A DNA stretch of 64,000 bases from Photobacterium sanguinicancri (GCF_024346675.1 NZ_AP024850.1:2108001-2172000), one strand, 5' to 3'. Positions 36,502 to 46,530 are shown, counted from the first letter of the stretch. The notes: generated by a model not told the origin, from the letters alone. Translations and numbers: made by a program.

Positions 36502-37404
36502 TCATCGCATCCATTCTTGATGCAACTGCTCACTATCACCTAAATATTGTAAAAGCCAATCGACTGCTGGGTTTTTACTCTCTTTATTCCATGCCAAACA
36601 ACATGGGCTATCAAACGGTTTTTTTTCTAACTGACACTCAACCAACTCCCCTTGTTCAATCCGAGGGATCGCCATGTGCGTTGGTACAACAGAGATCCCT
36701 AAGCCAGATTTAATACACTGTAAGGCACTATGCCAATTAGGCACCATAATACGGCGCTGATTATCAACCAACCAGGTCGTACGTTTAGGTAAGGTACGCG
36801 CTGTATCTTCAAGGCAAACTGCTGGGTATTGCGCTAAGTCTTTATCCCCTAAAGGCGCTTGGACATTCACCAACGGATGATTAGGCGCAACGACAAATTT
36901 CCACGTCAGTATACCCATGTCACGATAATCAAAATTGCCACCAACAGGAATAGCGGCTGTTGCGCCAATGGCTATATCCGCACGCCCATCAGCCAAGGCA
37001 TCCCAGACGCCGTTAAATACCTCCATGGTTAAGTGCAGTTCCACATCAGGAAACGCTTTATAAAAATCCCGAACCAAGGTATTTACGCGACTTTCACGCA
37101 CCACAGTATCCAACGCAACTGAAACATTTTGCGACCAACCATTTGCTACACGCTGTGTTTGCAAACGAATGCTATCCATCTGTTTTAATAGATCCCTCGC
37201 CTGCTCAACAAAATAATGCCCAGCAGGGGTTAATTCTACCTTACGGTGTAACCTAACAAATAATTCGACAGCTAATCGCTCTTCTATTAACCGAACGGTA
37301 TAACTGATCGCACTCGGTACTTTATGCATCTCTTCCGCTGCGGCAGAAAAGCTTCCTCTACGCGCAACCACATCAATAACTTGCAGATCATTGTACGAAA
37401 ACAT
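36502..37404 (-). CDS. punR: LysR-type regulator PunR (YdhB)
   Basis: This 300-residue LysR-family activator has N-terminal winged helix-turn-helix FSAAAEEMHKVPSAISYTVRLIE and an effector domain close to E. coli YdhB/PunR, e.g. EVFNGVWDALADGRADIAIGAT, TRTLPKRTTWLVDNQRR-like and LLQYLGDSEQLHQEW. PunR activates the divergent punC purine-nucleoside exporter in response to adenosine-type ligands, as characterised in E. coli. The spacer has a TGAAA-N8-TTTCA dyad that fits an operator. Confidence 0.88.
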   Translation of the reverse strand: MFSYNDLQVIDVVARRGSFSAAAEEMHKVPSAISYTVRLIEERLAVELFVRLHRKVELTPAGHYFVEQARDLLKQMDSIRLQTQRVANGWSQNVSVALDTVVRESRVNTLVRDFYKAFPDVELHLTMEVFNGVWDALADGRADIAIGATAAIPVGGNFDYRDMGILTWKFVVAPNHPLVNVQAPLGDKDLAQYPAVCLEDTARTLPKRTTWLVDNQRRIMVPNWHSALQCIKSGLGISVVPTHMAIPRIEQGELVECQLEKKPFDSPCCLAWNKESKNPAVDWLLQYLGDSEQLHQEWMR

Positions 37405-37429
37405 ATCAAATCAATTTTTTTGAAAGCAA

Positions 37430-37452
37430 TAGTGAAATATTAACGTTTCACA
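37430..37452. promoter_or_regulatory. Dyad in the punR/punC spacer, candidate PunR operator
   Basis: GTGAAA (37432-37437) and TTTCAC (37446-37451) form a symmetric dyad with eight bases between. It lies in the 106-base divergent promoter, about 60 bases before the punC start. Confidence 0.5.
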
Positions 37453-37510
37453 GCTGTAACTACCAGATTTATCATAGCGGCAATAAAATAATGAAACTCG
37501 GTCAATTAAC

Positions 37511-38719
37511 ATGAATAAACAACCTTCTAATCTTACTTTAGTGTGGTTTGCTTGCTTAAGCATGCTAGGTTTCCTAGCAACAGATATGTACCTACCTGCT
37601 TTTGAAGTAATCCGAACTGATTTCGAGACTTCTCAATCGCTTATCGGTCTTACTTTAAGTGTTTTCCTACTAGGTATGGCACTAGGTCAATTGGTTTACG
37701 GACCACTTTCTGATCGCATTGGTCGTATTAAAGTTCTTCTTGGTGGCATGACGCTATTCAGTATTGCTTCTGCCCTTTGTGCGATGGCGCCAAACGTTGA
37801 AATACTTCTATTTACTCGTTTCCTACAAGCTTTAGGTGCATGTAGTGCAACTGTAATCTGGCAAGCAGTGGTTATTGACCGTTACGAAGGCAAAGTATCT
37901 GAGCGTGTTTTTGCGACCATCATGCCTTTAGTTGCGCTATCACCTGCACTTGCGCCGCTAGCAGGTGCACTCCTTGAGCACCAACTAGGCTGGCGTAGCA
38001 TTTTCATTGCACTGGTTGCTTTTGGTGCAGTATTAGCAGTTATGACGCTTAAAGAAACAGAAAGTGCTCCTGTTGATAAAAAACAAGAGAAAGTGCTGGT
38101 TCAATTGAAACGAGATTACCAACAAATCTTAAGTTCAAAAAAATTCGTTGGTAACATGGTTATCTTTGCTGCCTGTTCTGCTGCGTTTTTCGCTTACTTA
38201 ACAGGTTCACCGTTTGTTATGTCAGCAATGGGTTATTCCGGCGCAGATATCGGTTTAAGCTATGCACCACAAACTGTGGGCTTCATCATTGGTGGCTACG
38301 GTTGCCGTGCTCTGCTAGCGCGTTTTGAAGGTAATCAAATTCTACCTTGGTTGGTTAAGCTATTCTTCGCAAGTGTGCTTGTGATGTTCTTAATCTCTAC
38401 CAACACTGAACCGACAACAATCTGGCCTATCCTGATTCCATTCTGCTTCTTAGCCGTTGCCAATGGTGCGATTTATCCAATCGTTGTTAGCCAAGCATTA
38501 GAAGACTTCAAAAACTGTAGCGCAACTGCGGCTGGTCTTTTGAACTTCCTACAAACTATGATTTGTTTTGCAGCAAGCGGTATCGTGTCTGCATTCGCTA
38601 TGCACGGCCTATTAACCGTAACAACGGCTATGTTTGTCGCGGGCTTCCTTTCAATCATTGGCTTTGCCATTGTTGTTAAAGCGCGTCGCCAAACAGTACT
38701 TAATGAGCAAACTGCATAA
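37511..38719 (+). CDS. punC: Purine nucleoside exporter PunC (Bcr/CflA-type MFS)
   Basis: This 402-residue twelve-helix major facilitator protein of the drug:H+ antiporter DHA1 group has motif A GPLSDRIGR between TM2 and TM3 and the Bcr/CflA N-terminus FLATDMYLPAF. Placement divergent to punR identifies it as PunC (YdhC), reported to export purine nucleosides. It could also export drugs, as relatives do. A terminator follows at 38747. Confidence 0.85.
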   Translation: MNKQPSNLTLVWFACLSMLGFLATDMYLPAFEVIRTDFETSQSLIGLTLSVFLLGMALGQLVYGPLSDRIGRIKVLLGGMTLFSIASALCAMAPNVEILLFTRFLQALGACSATVIWQAVVIDRYEGKVSERVFATIMPLVALSPALAPLAGALLEHQLGWRSIFIALVAFGAVLAVMTLKETESAPVDKKQEKVLVQLKRDYQQILSSKKFVGNMVIFAACSAAFFAYLTGSPFVMSAMGYSGADIGLSYAPQTVGFIIGGYGCRALLARFEGNQILPWLVKLFFASVLVMFLISTNTEPTTIWPILIPFCFLAVANGAIYPIVVSQALEDFKNCSATAAGLLNFLQTMICFAASGIVSAFAMHGLLTVTTAMFVAGFLSIIGFAIVVKARRQTVLNEQTA

Positions 38720-38746
38720 CGTTAAGTTTCTGGCATAACAATCCAA

Positions 38747-38775
38747 TAAGGCTACCTTCGGGTGGCCTTTTTTAT
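38747..38775 (+). terminator. Terminator of punC
   Basis: AAGGCTACC/GGTGGCCTT (one G-T pair) with a TTCG tetraloop is followed by T. Confidence 0.85.
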
Positions 38776-39052
38776 CTTCGTCATAACCTCGTTAGAACCC
38801 TCTGCTCTAAACTCTTTTCTTACTTTTAAATATAACTTCACTTCGTTATTTACCTTCTCGTGCACGACTTCTTTATTCACTCTCTACCTATCAAGTAATT
38901 AAACTCAAACAGGTTAAAATCAAGCTCAGTCGCCTCTAGGGTTCTACAGGCTATTTTCCTCACTTTTCTCTGACCTATCTAGTCCCCCATCAATTAGCAT
39001 TCAGTACCTTTACCTATAAAAAGCACAAAAAACAAACAAAAATGCAACAAAA

Positions 39053-39091
39053 TGGATTTTTTATACATTTTTCTTGCATAATAATTCCACA
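39053..39091 (+). promoter_or_regulatory. Candidate tandem ArgR boxes upstream of artP
   Basis: TTGCATAATAATTCCAC (39074-39090) resembles an ARG box (TGAAT/ATTCA half-sites, often TGCATAATWATTCA), preceded by an A/T-rich box-like ATTTTTTATACATTTTT at about three bases' distance, the usual arrangement of paired ArgR sites. Confidence 0.5.
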
Positions 39092-39135
39092 TAAGTAGTA
39101 TAACCAACAAGTGATGATTAATTCAGTATTTAAGC

Positions 39136-39864
39136 ATGAGTATTCAAGTTAGCAACATCGATAAACATTACGGCGATACGCAAGTGTTGCATGATGTCAG
39201 TTTCAGCTGCGACGCTGGTGACACGCTTGTTTTACTAGGCCCAAGTGGCGCAGGTAAAAGCTCGTTACTGCGAGTGCTGAATTTACTAGAAACAGCAACA
39301 ATCGGCGAGATGACTGTCGCAGGCTGCCAATTCAATTTCAGCAACACAATTGAAGAAAAAGCCAGCTCCGCACTACGCAAAAAAGTCGGCATGGTATTTC
39401 AGCAATATAATTTGTGGCCGCATATGACAGTGCTGCAAAACCTAATTGAAGCACCAATTAAAGTTGCAAAAATAGGTAAAGAGCAAGCTAAACAACAGGC
39501 TCTAGAAATCTTAACCATGTTACAACTTGCTGATAAAGCAGATAATTGGCCACTACAGCTTTCGGGTGGCCAGCAACAACGTGTGGCTATTGCCCGTGCA
39601 CTTATGATGAAACCCGATGTTTTATTATTTGATGAACCAACGGCAGCACTAGACCCAGAGATCACCAACCAAGTAGTCAATATTATAAAGACACTCAGCC
39701 AAACGGGTATTACACAAGTTATCGTTACGCATGAAGTCGACTTTGCGAAAAAAGTCGCCAGCCACGTGCTTTACCTTGAGCAAGGCAAGATTGTTGAGTA
39801 CGGCACTCATCAGGTATTTACCACGCCTGAGACGCCAGAGTTTACTGCGTATTTATCACATTAG
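39136..39864 (+). CDS. artP: Arginine ABC transporter ATPase ArtP
   Basis: This 242-residue polar-amino-acid-type ATPase has Walker [11 protein letters not shown]-loop VFQQYNLW, signature [15 protein letters not shown], Walker [15 protein letters not shown] and switch VTHEVDF. It closely follows E. coli ArtP in layout. It is first of artP-artI-artQ-artM. A hairpin in the 143-base spacer to artI (39950-39984) may set differential expression. Confidence 0.88.
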   Translation: MSIQVSNIDKHYGDTQVLHDVSFSCDAGDTLVLLGPSGAGKSSLLRVLNLLETATIGEMTVAGCQFNFSNTIEEKASSALRKKVGMVFQQYNLWPHMTVLQNLIEAPIKVAKIGKEQAKQQALEILTMLQLADKADNWPLQLSGGQQQRVAIARALMMKPDVLLFDEPTAALDPEITNQVVNIIKTLSQTGITQVIVTHEVDFAKKVASHVLYLEQGKIVEYGTHQVFTTPETPEFTAYLSH

Positions 39865-39949
39865 TTCCCGTAAAAAGACATGTATACCCAATGCTGTTAC
39901 TCACACTTATTGGCATAACAAAGTGAATAACGAAGCAAAATGAATAATA

Positions 39950-39984
39950 AAGCCTGCCAGTTTATTCAAAATAAGGGCAGGCTT
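39950..39984. repeat. Intercistronic hairpin between artP and artI
   Basis: AAGCCTGCC (39950-39958) pairs with GGCAGGCTT (39976-39984). No T run follows; it lies about 24 bases before the artI start. Confidence 0.65.
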
Positions 39985-40007
39985 ACGCTAACACACGGAG
40001 TTTTATC

Positions 40008-40751
40008 ATGAAAAAGATTGTACTTGCTTCTCTTATTGGCCTGGGTCTGGGCTTGTCTTCTGCACAAGCAGCGGCGCAACAAGAAATCAAATTCGTTATG
40101 GAGGCGACGTACGCTCCTTTTGAATACGTTGATGCAAATAATGAAATTCAAGGTTTCGATGTTGATTTGGCGAATGCACTTTGTAAAGAAATCGACGTCA
40201 AGTGCAGCTTCCACAATCAACCATTCGACAGTCTTATTCCTGCGTTAAAATTCCGTCGCTACGATGCTGCTATTTCAGGTATTGATATAACAGATCAACG
40301 CCAGCAGCAAGTGAGCTTCACCGATGCTTATTACGACAACGCAGCTGCTTTTGTCGCATTAAAAGGCAAAGTTGCAGACCAAGCAGCCTTAGAAGGTAAA
40401 CGTATTGGGGTGCAAAATGGTTCGACACACCAAAGTTATTTAATCGATAAAATGTCTGGTGTGACTGCAGTACCATACGCGAGTTACCAAGATGCCTTCA
40501 TTGATATGCAAAACGGCCGTATTGATTCGATATTTGGTGATACTGCAGTGGTTGCAGAGTGGTTTGAGAAAAACGACAAGCTGGCCTTTGTTGGTCAGCC
40601 AGTAACAAACGCTAAATACTTTGGTAATGGCTTTGGTATCGCGATAAACAAAGACAACCAAGCACTTGTGACTCAATTAAACCAAGCCCTGAAAACCATG
40701 AAAAACAACGGCCAATACCAAGCCATTTTTGATAAATACTTCGCTAAGTAA
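40008..40751 (+). CDS. artI: Periplasmic arginine-binding protein ArtI/ArtJ
   Basis: The 247-residue class 3 binding protein has signal peptide MKKIVLASLIGLGLGLSSAQA and GGAG six bases before ATG. Ligand-site features are ATYAPFEYVD, GFDVDLANALCKE and the R-contact RRYDAAISGIDIT. ArtI and ArtJ cannot be told apart here; artI is used because of position in an operon with artP, artQ and artM. It delivers L-arginine, perhaps also lysine or ornithine. Confidence 0.85.
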   Translation: MKKIVLASLIGLGLGLSSAQAAAQQEIKFVMEATYAPFEYVDANNEIQGFDVDLANALCKEIDVKCSFHNQPFDSLIPALKFRRYDAAISGIDITDQRQQQVSFTDAYYDNAAAFVALKGKVADQAALEGKRIGVQNGSTHQSYLIDKMSGVTAVPYASYQDAFIDMQNGRIDSIFGDTAVVAEWFEKNDKLAFVGQPVTNAKYFGNGFGIAINKDNQALVTQLNQALKTMKNNGQYQAIFDKYFAK

Positions 40752-40762
40752 TAGGTGTAGAT

Positions 40763-41458
40763 ATGTTAGTACCTGAATTTCTCACGGGATATAGCGCTGC
40801 CCTGCTTTCAGCTGGCTGGGTAACCATTAAACTTTCGTTGGTTAGCGTACTCGTCGGCTTGGTATTAGCAGTCATGTTTGCAGGTGGTGAAATGTCTCGC
40901 CACCGCTTTATCGCTTGGCCAGTAACTGCCTTGGTAACGATATTGCGCGGCTTGCCTGAATTGTTAGTCGTCTTGTTTATCTTTTTTGGTTCGACCCAGA
41001 TATTATTTTTACTAACAGATCAGTACGTTGAAATTAGCCCATTTCTTTCTGGTGTTATTGCACTTTCCCTTATCTTTGCTGCGTACGCATCGCAAACATT
41101 ACGGGGAGCGTTAAAAGCAGTTCCTGCTGGCCAACGCGAAGCTTATCGTGCGCTAGGTATCCATCCGCTTCATGGTTTTGTTCGTATTATATTACCTCAA
41201 GCAATACGCCATGCACTGCCTGGGTTAACGAACCAATGGTTAGTCTTACTCAAAGATACAGCACTGGTTTCTTTAATCGGCGTGACCGATCTGTTGAAGC
41301 AAGCACAATTAACTTCAGCGGCAACACACGAAAGTTTTACTTGGTACGCAGCCGCTGCGGCTATCTACCTTATTATCACGTTAATTACACAACGTGTCGT
41401 TAAACAGCTAGACAATAAATTTAGTGCGCAAGGCTTTTCACAAGGAGTTAAAGCATGA
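40763..41458 (+). CDS. artQ: Arginine ABC transporter permease ArtQ
   Basis: This 231-residue permease of the HisMQ family has about five helices and the EAA loop REAYRALGIHPLHGFVRIILPQ near residue 127. It pairs with ArtM. The stop overlaps artM by four bases. Confidence 0.87.
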   Translation: MLVPEFLTGYSAALLSAGWVTIKLSLVSVLVGLVLAVMFAGGEMSRHRFIAWPVTALVTILRGLPELLVVLFIFFGSTQILFLLTDQYVEISPFLSGVIALSLIFAAYASQTLRGALKAVPAGQREAYRALGIHPLHGFVRIILPQAIRHALPGLTNQWLVLLKDTALVSLIGVTDLLKQAQLTSAATHESFTWYAAAAAIYLIITLITQRVVKQLDNKFSAQGFSQGVKA

Positions 41459-42123
41459 ATGAACAGCACATGTGGCAACTCACAGATGGGTTATTGACCA
41501 GTCTAGAGCTAACAGCCGTTTCGTTAATTGTGGGTTGCTTGTTAGCACTACTCATGACCGTTACCTTGATAGCAAGAACACCCATAGTGCATTGGCTAAG
41601 CCGCGGTATTATTACCCTATTCACAGGCACACCTTTATTGGTGCAAATATTTTTGATCTATTATGGTCCAGGGCAATTTGATGCTATTCGTGAAAGTATT
41701 GCATGGCACTGGTTAAGTCAGCCATGGTTTTGTGCCATGTTAGCGCTAGCATTAAACACCGCAGCTTATAGCACTCAACTTTTCCATGGCGCCTTTAAAG
41801 CAATTCCTCATGGACAATGGGAAGCTTGTAAAGCGCTTGGTATGGAAAAAGTAGCGACCTTAGGCGTGTTATTGCCATATGCCATACGTCGGGCCATTCC
41901 AGCTTATTCCAACGAGGTGATACTTGTTTTTAAAGGAACATCGTTGGCTAGCACCATCACAATCATGGATTTGATGGGCTATGCCCAGCGTATAAACGCA
42001 CAAACCTACGATACACTAACCGTGTTTGGTTTTGCTGGTGCTTTCTATTTGGCGGTAAATGGTGTGCTTACTTTGGTTTTTCGACAGGTAGAAAAACGGG
42101 CATTAGCATTTGAAGCAGCCTAA
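41455..42123 (+). CDS. artM: Arginine ABC transporter permease ArtM
   Basis: This 222-residue HisMQ-family permease has FTGTPLLVQIFLIYYG and EAA loop WEACKALGMEKVATLGVLLPYAI. It overlaps artQ by four bases and is last in the operon. A hairpin ACTAAGCA/TGCTTAGT (42172-42199) with no T tract follows. Confidence 0.87.
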   Translation: MNEQHMWQLTDGLLTSLELTAVSLIVGCLLALLMTVTLIARTPIVHWLSRGIITLFTGTPLLVQIFLIYYGPGQFDAIRESIAWHWLSQPWFCAMLALALNTAAYSTQLFHGAFKAIPHGQWEACKALGMEKVATLGVLLPYAIRRAIPAYSNEVILVFKGTSLASTITIMDLMGYAQRINAQTYDTLTVFGFAGAFYLAVNGVLTLVFRQVEKRALAFEAA

Positions 42124-42485
42124 TAATTAATAGTTTACTCTTACTTTACAGCCTCATACCCTCGATTCATCACTAAGCATCGTACCCTCGGTGCTTAGTA
42201 ATTCTCCTCGAGAATAGACAACCTACCTCGTTTTATACTTACAGACCTCACCTACTTTGTATCAGCTAACATTAAACAATGGCAGTGCCCTACAATTTAT
42301 TGATAACTTTCATAATGTTAATTCAATCCTCAATTATCTCAGCCAATAGTCAATGTGAAATACCTAGTGAGGATAATAATGATTACCAACTTCACATAAA
42401 TGCATATAAAAACAATGTAATATGAAACTAATATCACCGAATGTATATACTGAAACTAGCCAGATCTAATTATCATGGAAGATAA
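42124..42485. other. 362-bp gap between artM and the GGDEF-EAL gene
   Basis: It contains an eight-base hairpin (42172-42199) that may mark the art operon end. The remainder is AT-rich leader of the downstream gene; no frame or clear operator is seen. Confidence 0.5.
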
Positions 42486-45400
42486 ATGAAAGCAGTATTA
42501 TTTCGATTTTTAGCTATTTTATTACCCTTGATTGTTGTTACCACAACAATCACTCTTTATATTTACAACGAAGATATAAAGCAGCTTAAGCAAGGGATAA
42601 AAGATCGAGAATTAGGTCGGCAGCAGTCTTCCATGCAAATGACGCAGTTGCACTTCAGTCCAATTGTCGATGATTTACAGCTGCTTGCGCTTAAAGTGAA
42701 AGAACTCAATATCAAGAAAAAGTTATCTGTAGATGAACAACAAATCATTACCAATGATTTCAAACATATTATCACTACCCGGAGCTTTTACGACCAAGTC
42801 CGCCTTCTAGACAGCCAAGGCAACGAAGTTATTCGCGTCAATAACGCTGACGGACAAGCATATGTTTTACCCGCATCAGAATTACAAGATAAAAGTGAGC
42901 GGCCTTACGTTCAGAAAGCACTCCAGTCGCCACCAGATAGTTTATATACCTCTCAGTTTGACCTAAACGTAGAGAACGGAATCATTGAGTCCCCCAAAAA
43001 GCCCACACTACGTTTCATCACTCGTATATCTATCAATGGTAATGATTGGCTGGTTTCTCTTAACTACCTTGGCTTTACCTATTTATCGCACTTACAAAAA
43101 GAATACAGTTGGAAAAACAGTGAACGTTGGTTAGTCAATGGTGATGGCAACTGGTTACTAGGCCCTGATGAATCATCTTCATGGCTCTTTATGGATCAAG
43201 TCGCCAATGAACACGACTTCAATGCTCAATATCCTGCACTGTGGAAAGGGATTTTAGCCCATAGGCAGGGGCAGATTATTGTAGGGGACTACCTCTATAC
43301 TTATTCTCGATTTTTCTCTAATGACACTAACAATCAGGATGGTCTTTACACCTTACCTTTCGGCGGGACGGATTTACCTTGGACGCTCATTTCAAAAGTA
43401 AATATTAACCAAGCTGTGACTATGATTTCCTTCACACCGGATCGAATCATCAAGTTTGCACTCACAGGTTTTTTAATTGTTGCTTTATTATCAGGGTGTC
43501 TCGTCATGGCTTGGCACCTCGCCCGCCGCTTGCAACAAGAGACAGAATTAAAACAACGATCTGAGGATCAGGCCCACCAATATGAAACCCTCGTCAGAAA
43601 TACACCCAATGGCCTGATCACCCTTGATTACGAGCAACATATTACCAAAATTAACCCCGCAGCCGCTCAGATGCTTCAAGTCGCCAGTGAAGATGTCGTT
43701 GGTAAGCCAATCAGTAGCCTTGAGCTAGGTGTTAAAGCCCAAAAACAAGTCACGAGCTTAATTAATAAAATCAAGCAATCAGCAGGCATGGGCAGCCAAG
43801 CGCCAGTGAAATCACAATTAAAGCTCTCTGCAACCAGAAAACAACACCTCGAAATCATCGGCGTAGAAACCCAATACAGTAATAGTAGGGAGATTTTGCT
43901 GACTATCCGTGATGTGACTTCCTGGGTTAAACGCGAATTGAAACTTAAAAGCTTATCACGAGCACTTGAACAGAGTGACGACACAGTATTGATAACCGAT
44001 TGCCGCGGTATTATTGAATACGTTAATCATTCGTTTGAAGAGCTTTCAGGCATGCGAGCAAAAGAATTAATTGGCTCACAATCGGAACCACTACTTAAGA
44101 GTGCCTTAGATTCACTCTATGATGTTCGTAGTATTCAAAGCCAGCTTAAAACAGGTCAAACCGTTCACCGCGTAGTGTCTAGAGAACATGGCGAAACAAC
44201 ACTATATGAAGAGAAAACCATCTCTCCGATTCGTAATGAAAGGGGAAAAATCAGCCATTACATATCAACAGGTAAAGATATTACAGAACGTGTACTTTTT
44301 GAAAGCCAGCTTCATAAACTTGCTCATTATGATGCTCTTACAAGCTTGCCAAACCGCACGCTTTTCTACCAACAATTAGAAAGTGCGGAGCAACAAGCCC
44401 GTATTACAGATGAGCCACTTGCGCTTATTAACATTGACCTCGATTTGTTTAAGCAGGTTAATGATTCGCTGGGGTATGATTTAAGTGATCAAGTGCTAAT
44501 TATTGTGGCAAAACGGATTCGAAGTGCATTGCGAGACAACGACATACTGGCTCGCTTAGATGGCGATGAGTTCTCTATCCTAATCAAGTCACAAGTCACA
44601 CCTGAAAATATAGCCCAACTGGCAAGCCGACTTTTAAGCACGATTAGCAGTTTAATTTCAATAAACAGCCAAGAACTATGGTTAAGTGCCAGTATTGGTA
44701 TTGCGCTATACCCTGAAGATGCCAAAACTCACGATAATCTAATTAAACGTGCAGATATAGCTTTGTCGCGTGCAAAGCACGATGGCCGTAATCAAGCGAA
44801 GTTCTTTACCCAACAAATGGCCGTTGATAGCAACAAACTACTGAATCTCGAAAGTGAGTTACGCAGAACGCTTGGGACTTCTCGCTATACCCTGTTCTAT
44901 CAACCAAAGGTATTAGCTGGCAGCCATGAACTATGTGGTATTGAAGCATTATTACGCTGGACCGACGATTCTGGGAAAGTTCAGCCGCCAAATGAAGTGA
45001 TCCCAATTCTAGAAAGCTCCGGTTTGATCATTGATGTCGGCGAGCAACTTATCTACGAATCCTGTATGCAACTAAAGAAGTGGCAAGATAACGGTCATTA
45101 CTTTAACTACGCTTTAAATATTTCAGCACGCCAACTATTAAACTCTAATATTGTCGATACGATGCATAAAGCCATCACCGAATCTGGCTGCGACCCTCAC
45201 TATTTAGAGATGGAAATAACAGAAAGCGTCGTTATGTCAGATGTACGCTCCGCCTTTGATAAACTGGTAAAGCTTCAAGCATTAGGATTACGTATAGCGA
45301 TTGATGATTTTGGTACAGGGTATTCGTCACTTGCTTATCTCAGCCGCTTCCCAATACATATCCTTAAAGTCGACCGTGAGTTTGTAAAAGAGCTGCCTAT

Positions 45401-45626
45401 GAATAAAGACAGCATCACAATCACACGATCCATCATCGAGCTGGCCCATAACCTCAACATTGAAGTGGTTGCTGAAGGCGTTGAAAACATTGACCAGGTA
45501 AAATTTTTGGAAACCATAGGTGTAGAAGAATTCCAAGGCTTCTATTTTGGTAAGCCTATGCCGCTAGCCGATTTTGAACGAACATGGCTAAATGTTTCTC
45601 AAATGGAAGATAGCAGCATTAGTTAG
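42486..45626 (+). CDS. Cache-PAS-PAS-GGDEF-EAL c-di-GMP signalling protein, probable phosphodiesterase
   Basis: This is a 1046-residue inner-membrane protein. TM1 spans residues 7-25, then a periplasmic dCache-like sensor (about 30-310), TM2 near 320-340, PAS near 365-480, a second PAS/PAC near 490-610, GGDEF at about 617-780 and EAL at about 795-1040. The diguanylate cyclase site reads DGDEF (D692-F696) in place of GGDEF, so cyclase activity is doubtful. The phosphodiesterase domain has EALLRW (E820), NISARQ, MEITES, DDFGTGYSS and VVAEGVEN, all intact. It would therefore probably degrade c-di-GMP. The same window has a c-di-GMP riboswitch on tfoY, about 15 kb away. Confidence 0.9.
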   Translation: MKAVLFRFLAILLPLIVVTTTITLYIYNEDIKQLKQGIKDRELGRQQSSMQMTQLHFSPIVDDLQLLALKVKELNIKKKLSVDEQQIITNDFKHIITTRSFYDQVRLLDSQGNEVIRVNNADGQAYVLPASELQDKSERPYVQKALQSPPDSLYTSQFDLNVENGIIESPKKPTLRFITRISINGNDWLVSLNYLGFTYLSHLQKEYSWKNSERWLVNGDGNWLLGPDESSSWLFMDQVANEHDFNAQYPALWKGILAHRQGQIIVGDYLYTYSRFFSNDTNNQDGLYTLPFGGTDLPWTLISKVNINQAVTMISFTPDRIIKFALTGFLIVALLSGCLVMAWHLARRLQQETELKQRSEDQAHQYETLVRNTPNGLITLDYEQHITKINPAAAQMLQVASEDVVGKPISSLELGVKAQKQVTSLINKIKQSAGMGSQAPVKSQLKLSATRKQHLEIIGVETQYSNSREILLTIRDVTSWVKRELKLKSLSRALEQSDDTVLITDCRGIIEYVNHSFEELSGMRAKELIGSQSEPLLKSALDSLYDVRSIQSQLKTGQTVHRVVSREHGETTLYEEKTISPIRNERGKISHYISTGKDITERVLFESQLHKLAHYDALTSLPNRTLFYQQLESAEQQARITDEPLALINIDLDLFKQVNDSLGYDLSDQVLIIVAKRIRSALRDNDILARLDGDEFSILIKSQVTPENIAQLASRLLSTISSLISINSQELWLSASIGIALYPEDAKTHDNLIKRADIALSRAKHDGRNQAKFFTQQMAVDSNKLLNLESELRRTLGTSRYTLFYQPKVLAGSHELCGIEALLRWTDDSGKVQPPNEVIPILESSGLIIDVGEQLIYESCMQLKKWQDNGHYFNYALNISARQLLNSNIVDTMHKAITESGCDPHYLEMEITESVVMSDVRSAFDKLVKLQALGLRIAIDDFGTGYSSLAYLSRFPIHILKVDREFVKELPMNKDSITITRSIIELAHNLNIEVVAEGVENIDQVKFLETIGVEEFQGFYFGKPMPLADFERTWLNVSQMEDSSIS

Positions 45627-45702
45627 CGACATAACCTAGAGGTTAAGTCAAAAAACGATTAAGATAAAAGTGTCAACGATTAACAGACATTCTGGAATAC
45701 CT

Positions 45703-46047
45703 ATGAGCTTTAGCGATTATTTAGATGACTTCATTAAGCAGCGTGACCAAAAAGGCACAGCAGCCCCCTCTTCTAACCGCGCTGCTTTTCGTCAACAACA
45801 GGTCGTTGCGGACGCAACTAGCCAAAGTATCGCGCGAGAAGCGCTAGCAAAATCTCAAGAAGATGCATTTACCCGCTCATCTATTGAAACGAAAGAAGAT
45901 CACTATCGAGTAAATGGTCGCTGTGTTACTCAGGATGAAGCTCAGGCTATTGCACAACTACGTGTTCAGCCTAAACCCGTAAACACAGATCGTATTGCCT
46001 ACATCAAGCAGCTTCGCAAAGAACTCCACTTAAAAAAGCGTAGTTAG
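45703..46047 (+). CDS. Conserved-looking small cytoplasmic protein (114 aa), unknown
   Basis: ATG 45703 with GGAA seven bases before; a GTG at 45670 would add 11 residues. Charged and Gln-rich, with a basic C-terminus (IKQLRKELHLKKRS) and no hydrophobic segment. The RVNGRCVTQDEAQAIAQLR block looks like a small folded motif. I do not recognise the family. A terminator follows closely, so it is a single-gene unit. Confidence 0.65.
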   Translation: MSFSDYLDDFIKQRDQKGTAAPSSNRAAFRQQQVVADATSQSIAREALAKSQEDAFTRSSIETKEDHYRVNGRCVTQDEAQAIAQLRVQPKPVNTDRIAYIKQLRKELHLKKRS

Positions 46048-46080
46048 CGCAATATTTACTGCTTTACTGTATTTCCACCT

Positions 46081-46109
46081 TAAAGACCACGTTCGCGTGG
46101 TTTTTTTAT
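46081..46109 (+). terminator. Terminator after the 45703 gene
   Basis: AAGACCACG/CGTGGTTTT with a TTCG loop is followed by T. Confidence 0.85.
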
Positions 46110-46416
46110 ATCTATCCATCTTTTTCTTTCTATGTTTATTATTCTTCAATTGCTACATTCACCACCACACCCGCGCAAACGTTTGCCACGCTCAATTAGG
46201 GGCATATTTTATGCTTCAACACTCACGATGAAATTTATTCATTAAATAGATTTGCTCATAAAACAAACTATTTAACTCTCCTTTTAAACCCATAAAACAG
46301 CCGAATAGAAATAGTTAAAAAAAATATCAAATAAAAAACAAATGAAACGTTGTTTTTTATATTCACTCATGATTCATCTTTGTTGCATTTGTTACAATTA
46401 AGATAAATTTATTAAC

Positions 46417-46488
46417 GTCGGGATTAATTAACTGAAGTACAGGTTAATAAATTATCGATAAAATAATATATGGATTTAGCTCCCCGAC
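46417..46488 (+). other. Possible structured RNA leader upstream of gltS
   Basis: GTCGGG (46417-46422) can pair with CCCGAC (46483-46488), enclosing a smaller stem TTAACTG/CAGGTTAA. This is a GC-rich stem in a very AT-rich spacer. It matches no riboswitch class I know. Confidence 0.3.
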
Positions 46489-46530
46489 ACCACCTGAGCA
46501 TAAATCATTGATATATAAAGGATAACATAT

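Larger units (their letters stand above)
38720..39135. other. 416-bp gap before artP
   Basis: It contains the punC terminator and, near its right end, ARG-box-like sequence (39053-39091). The rest is AT-rich and without a credible frame. Confidence 0.6.
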
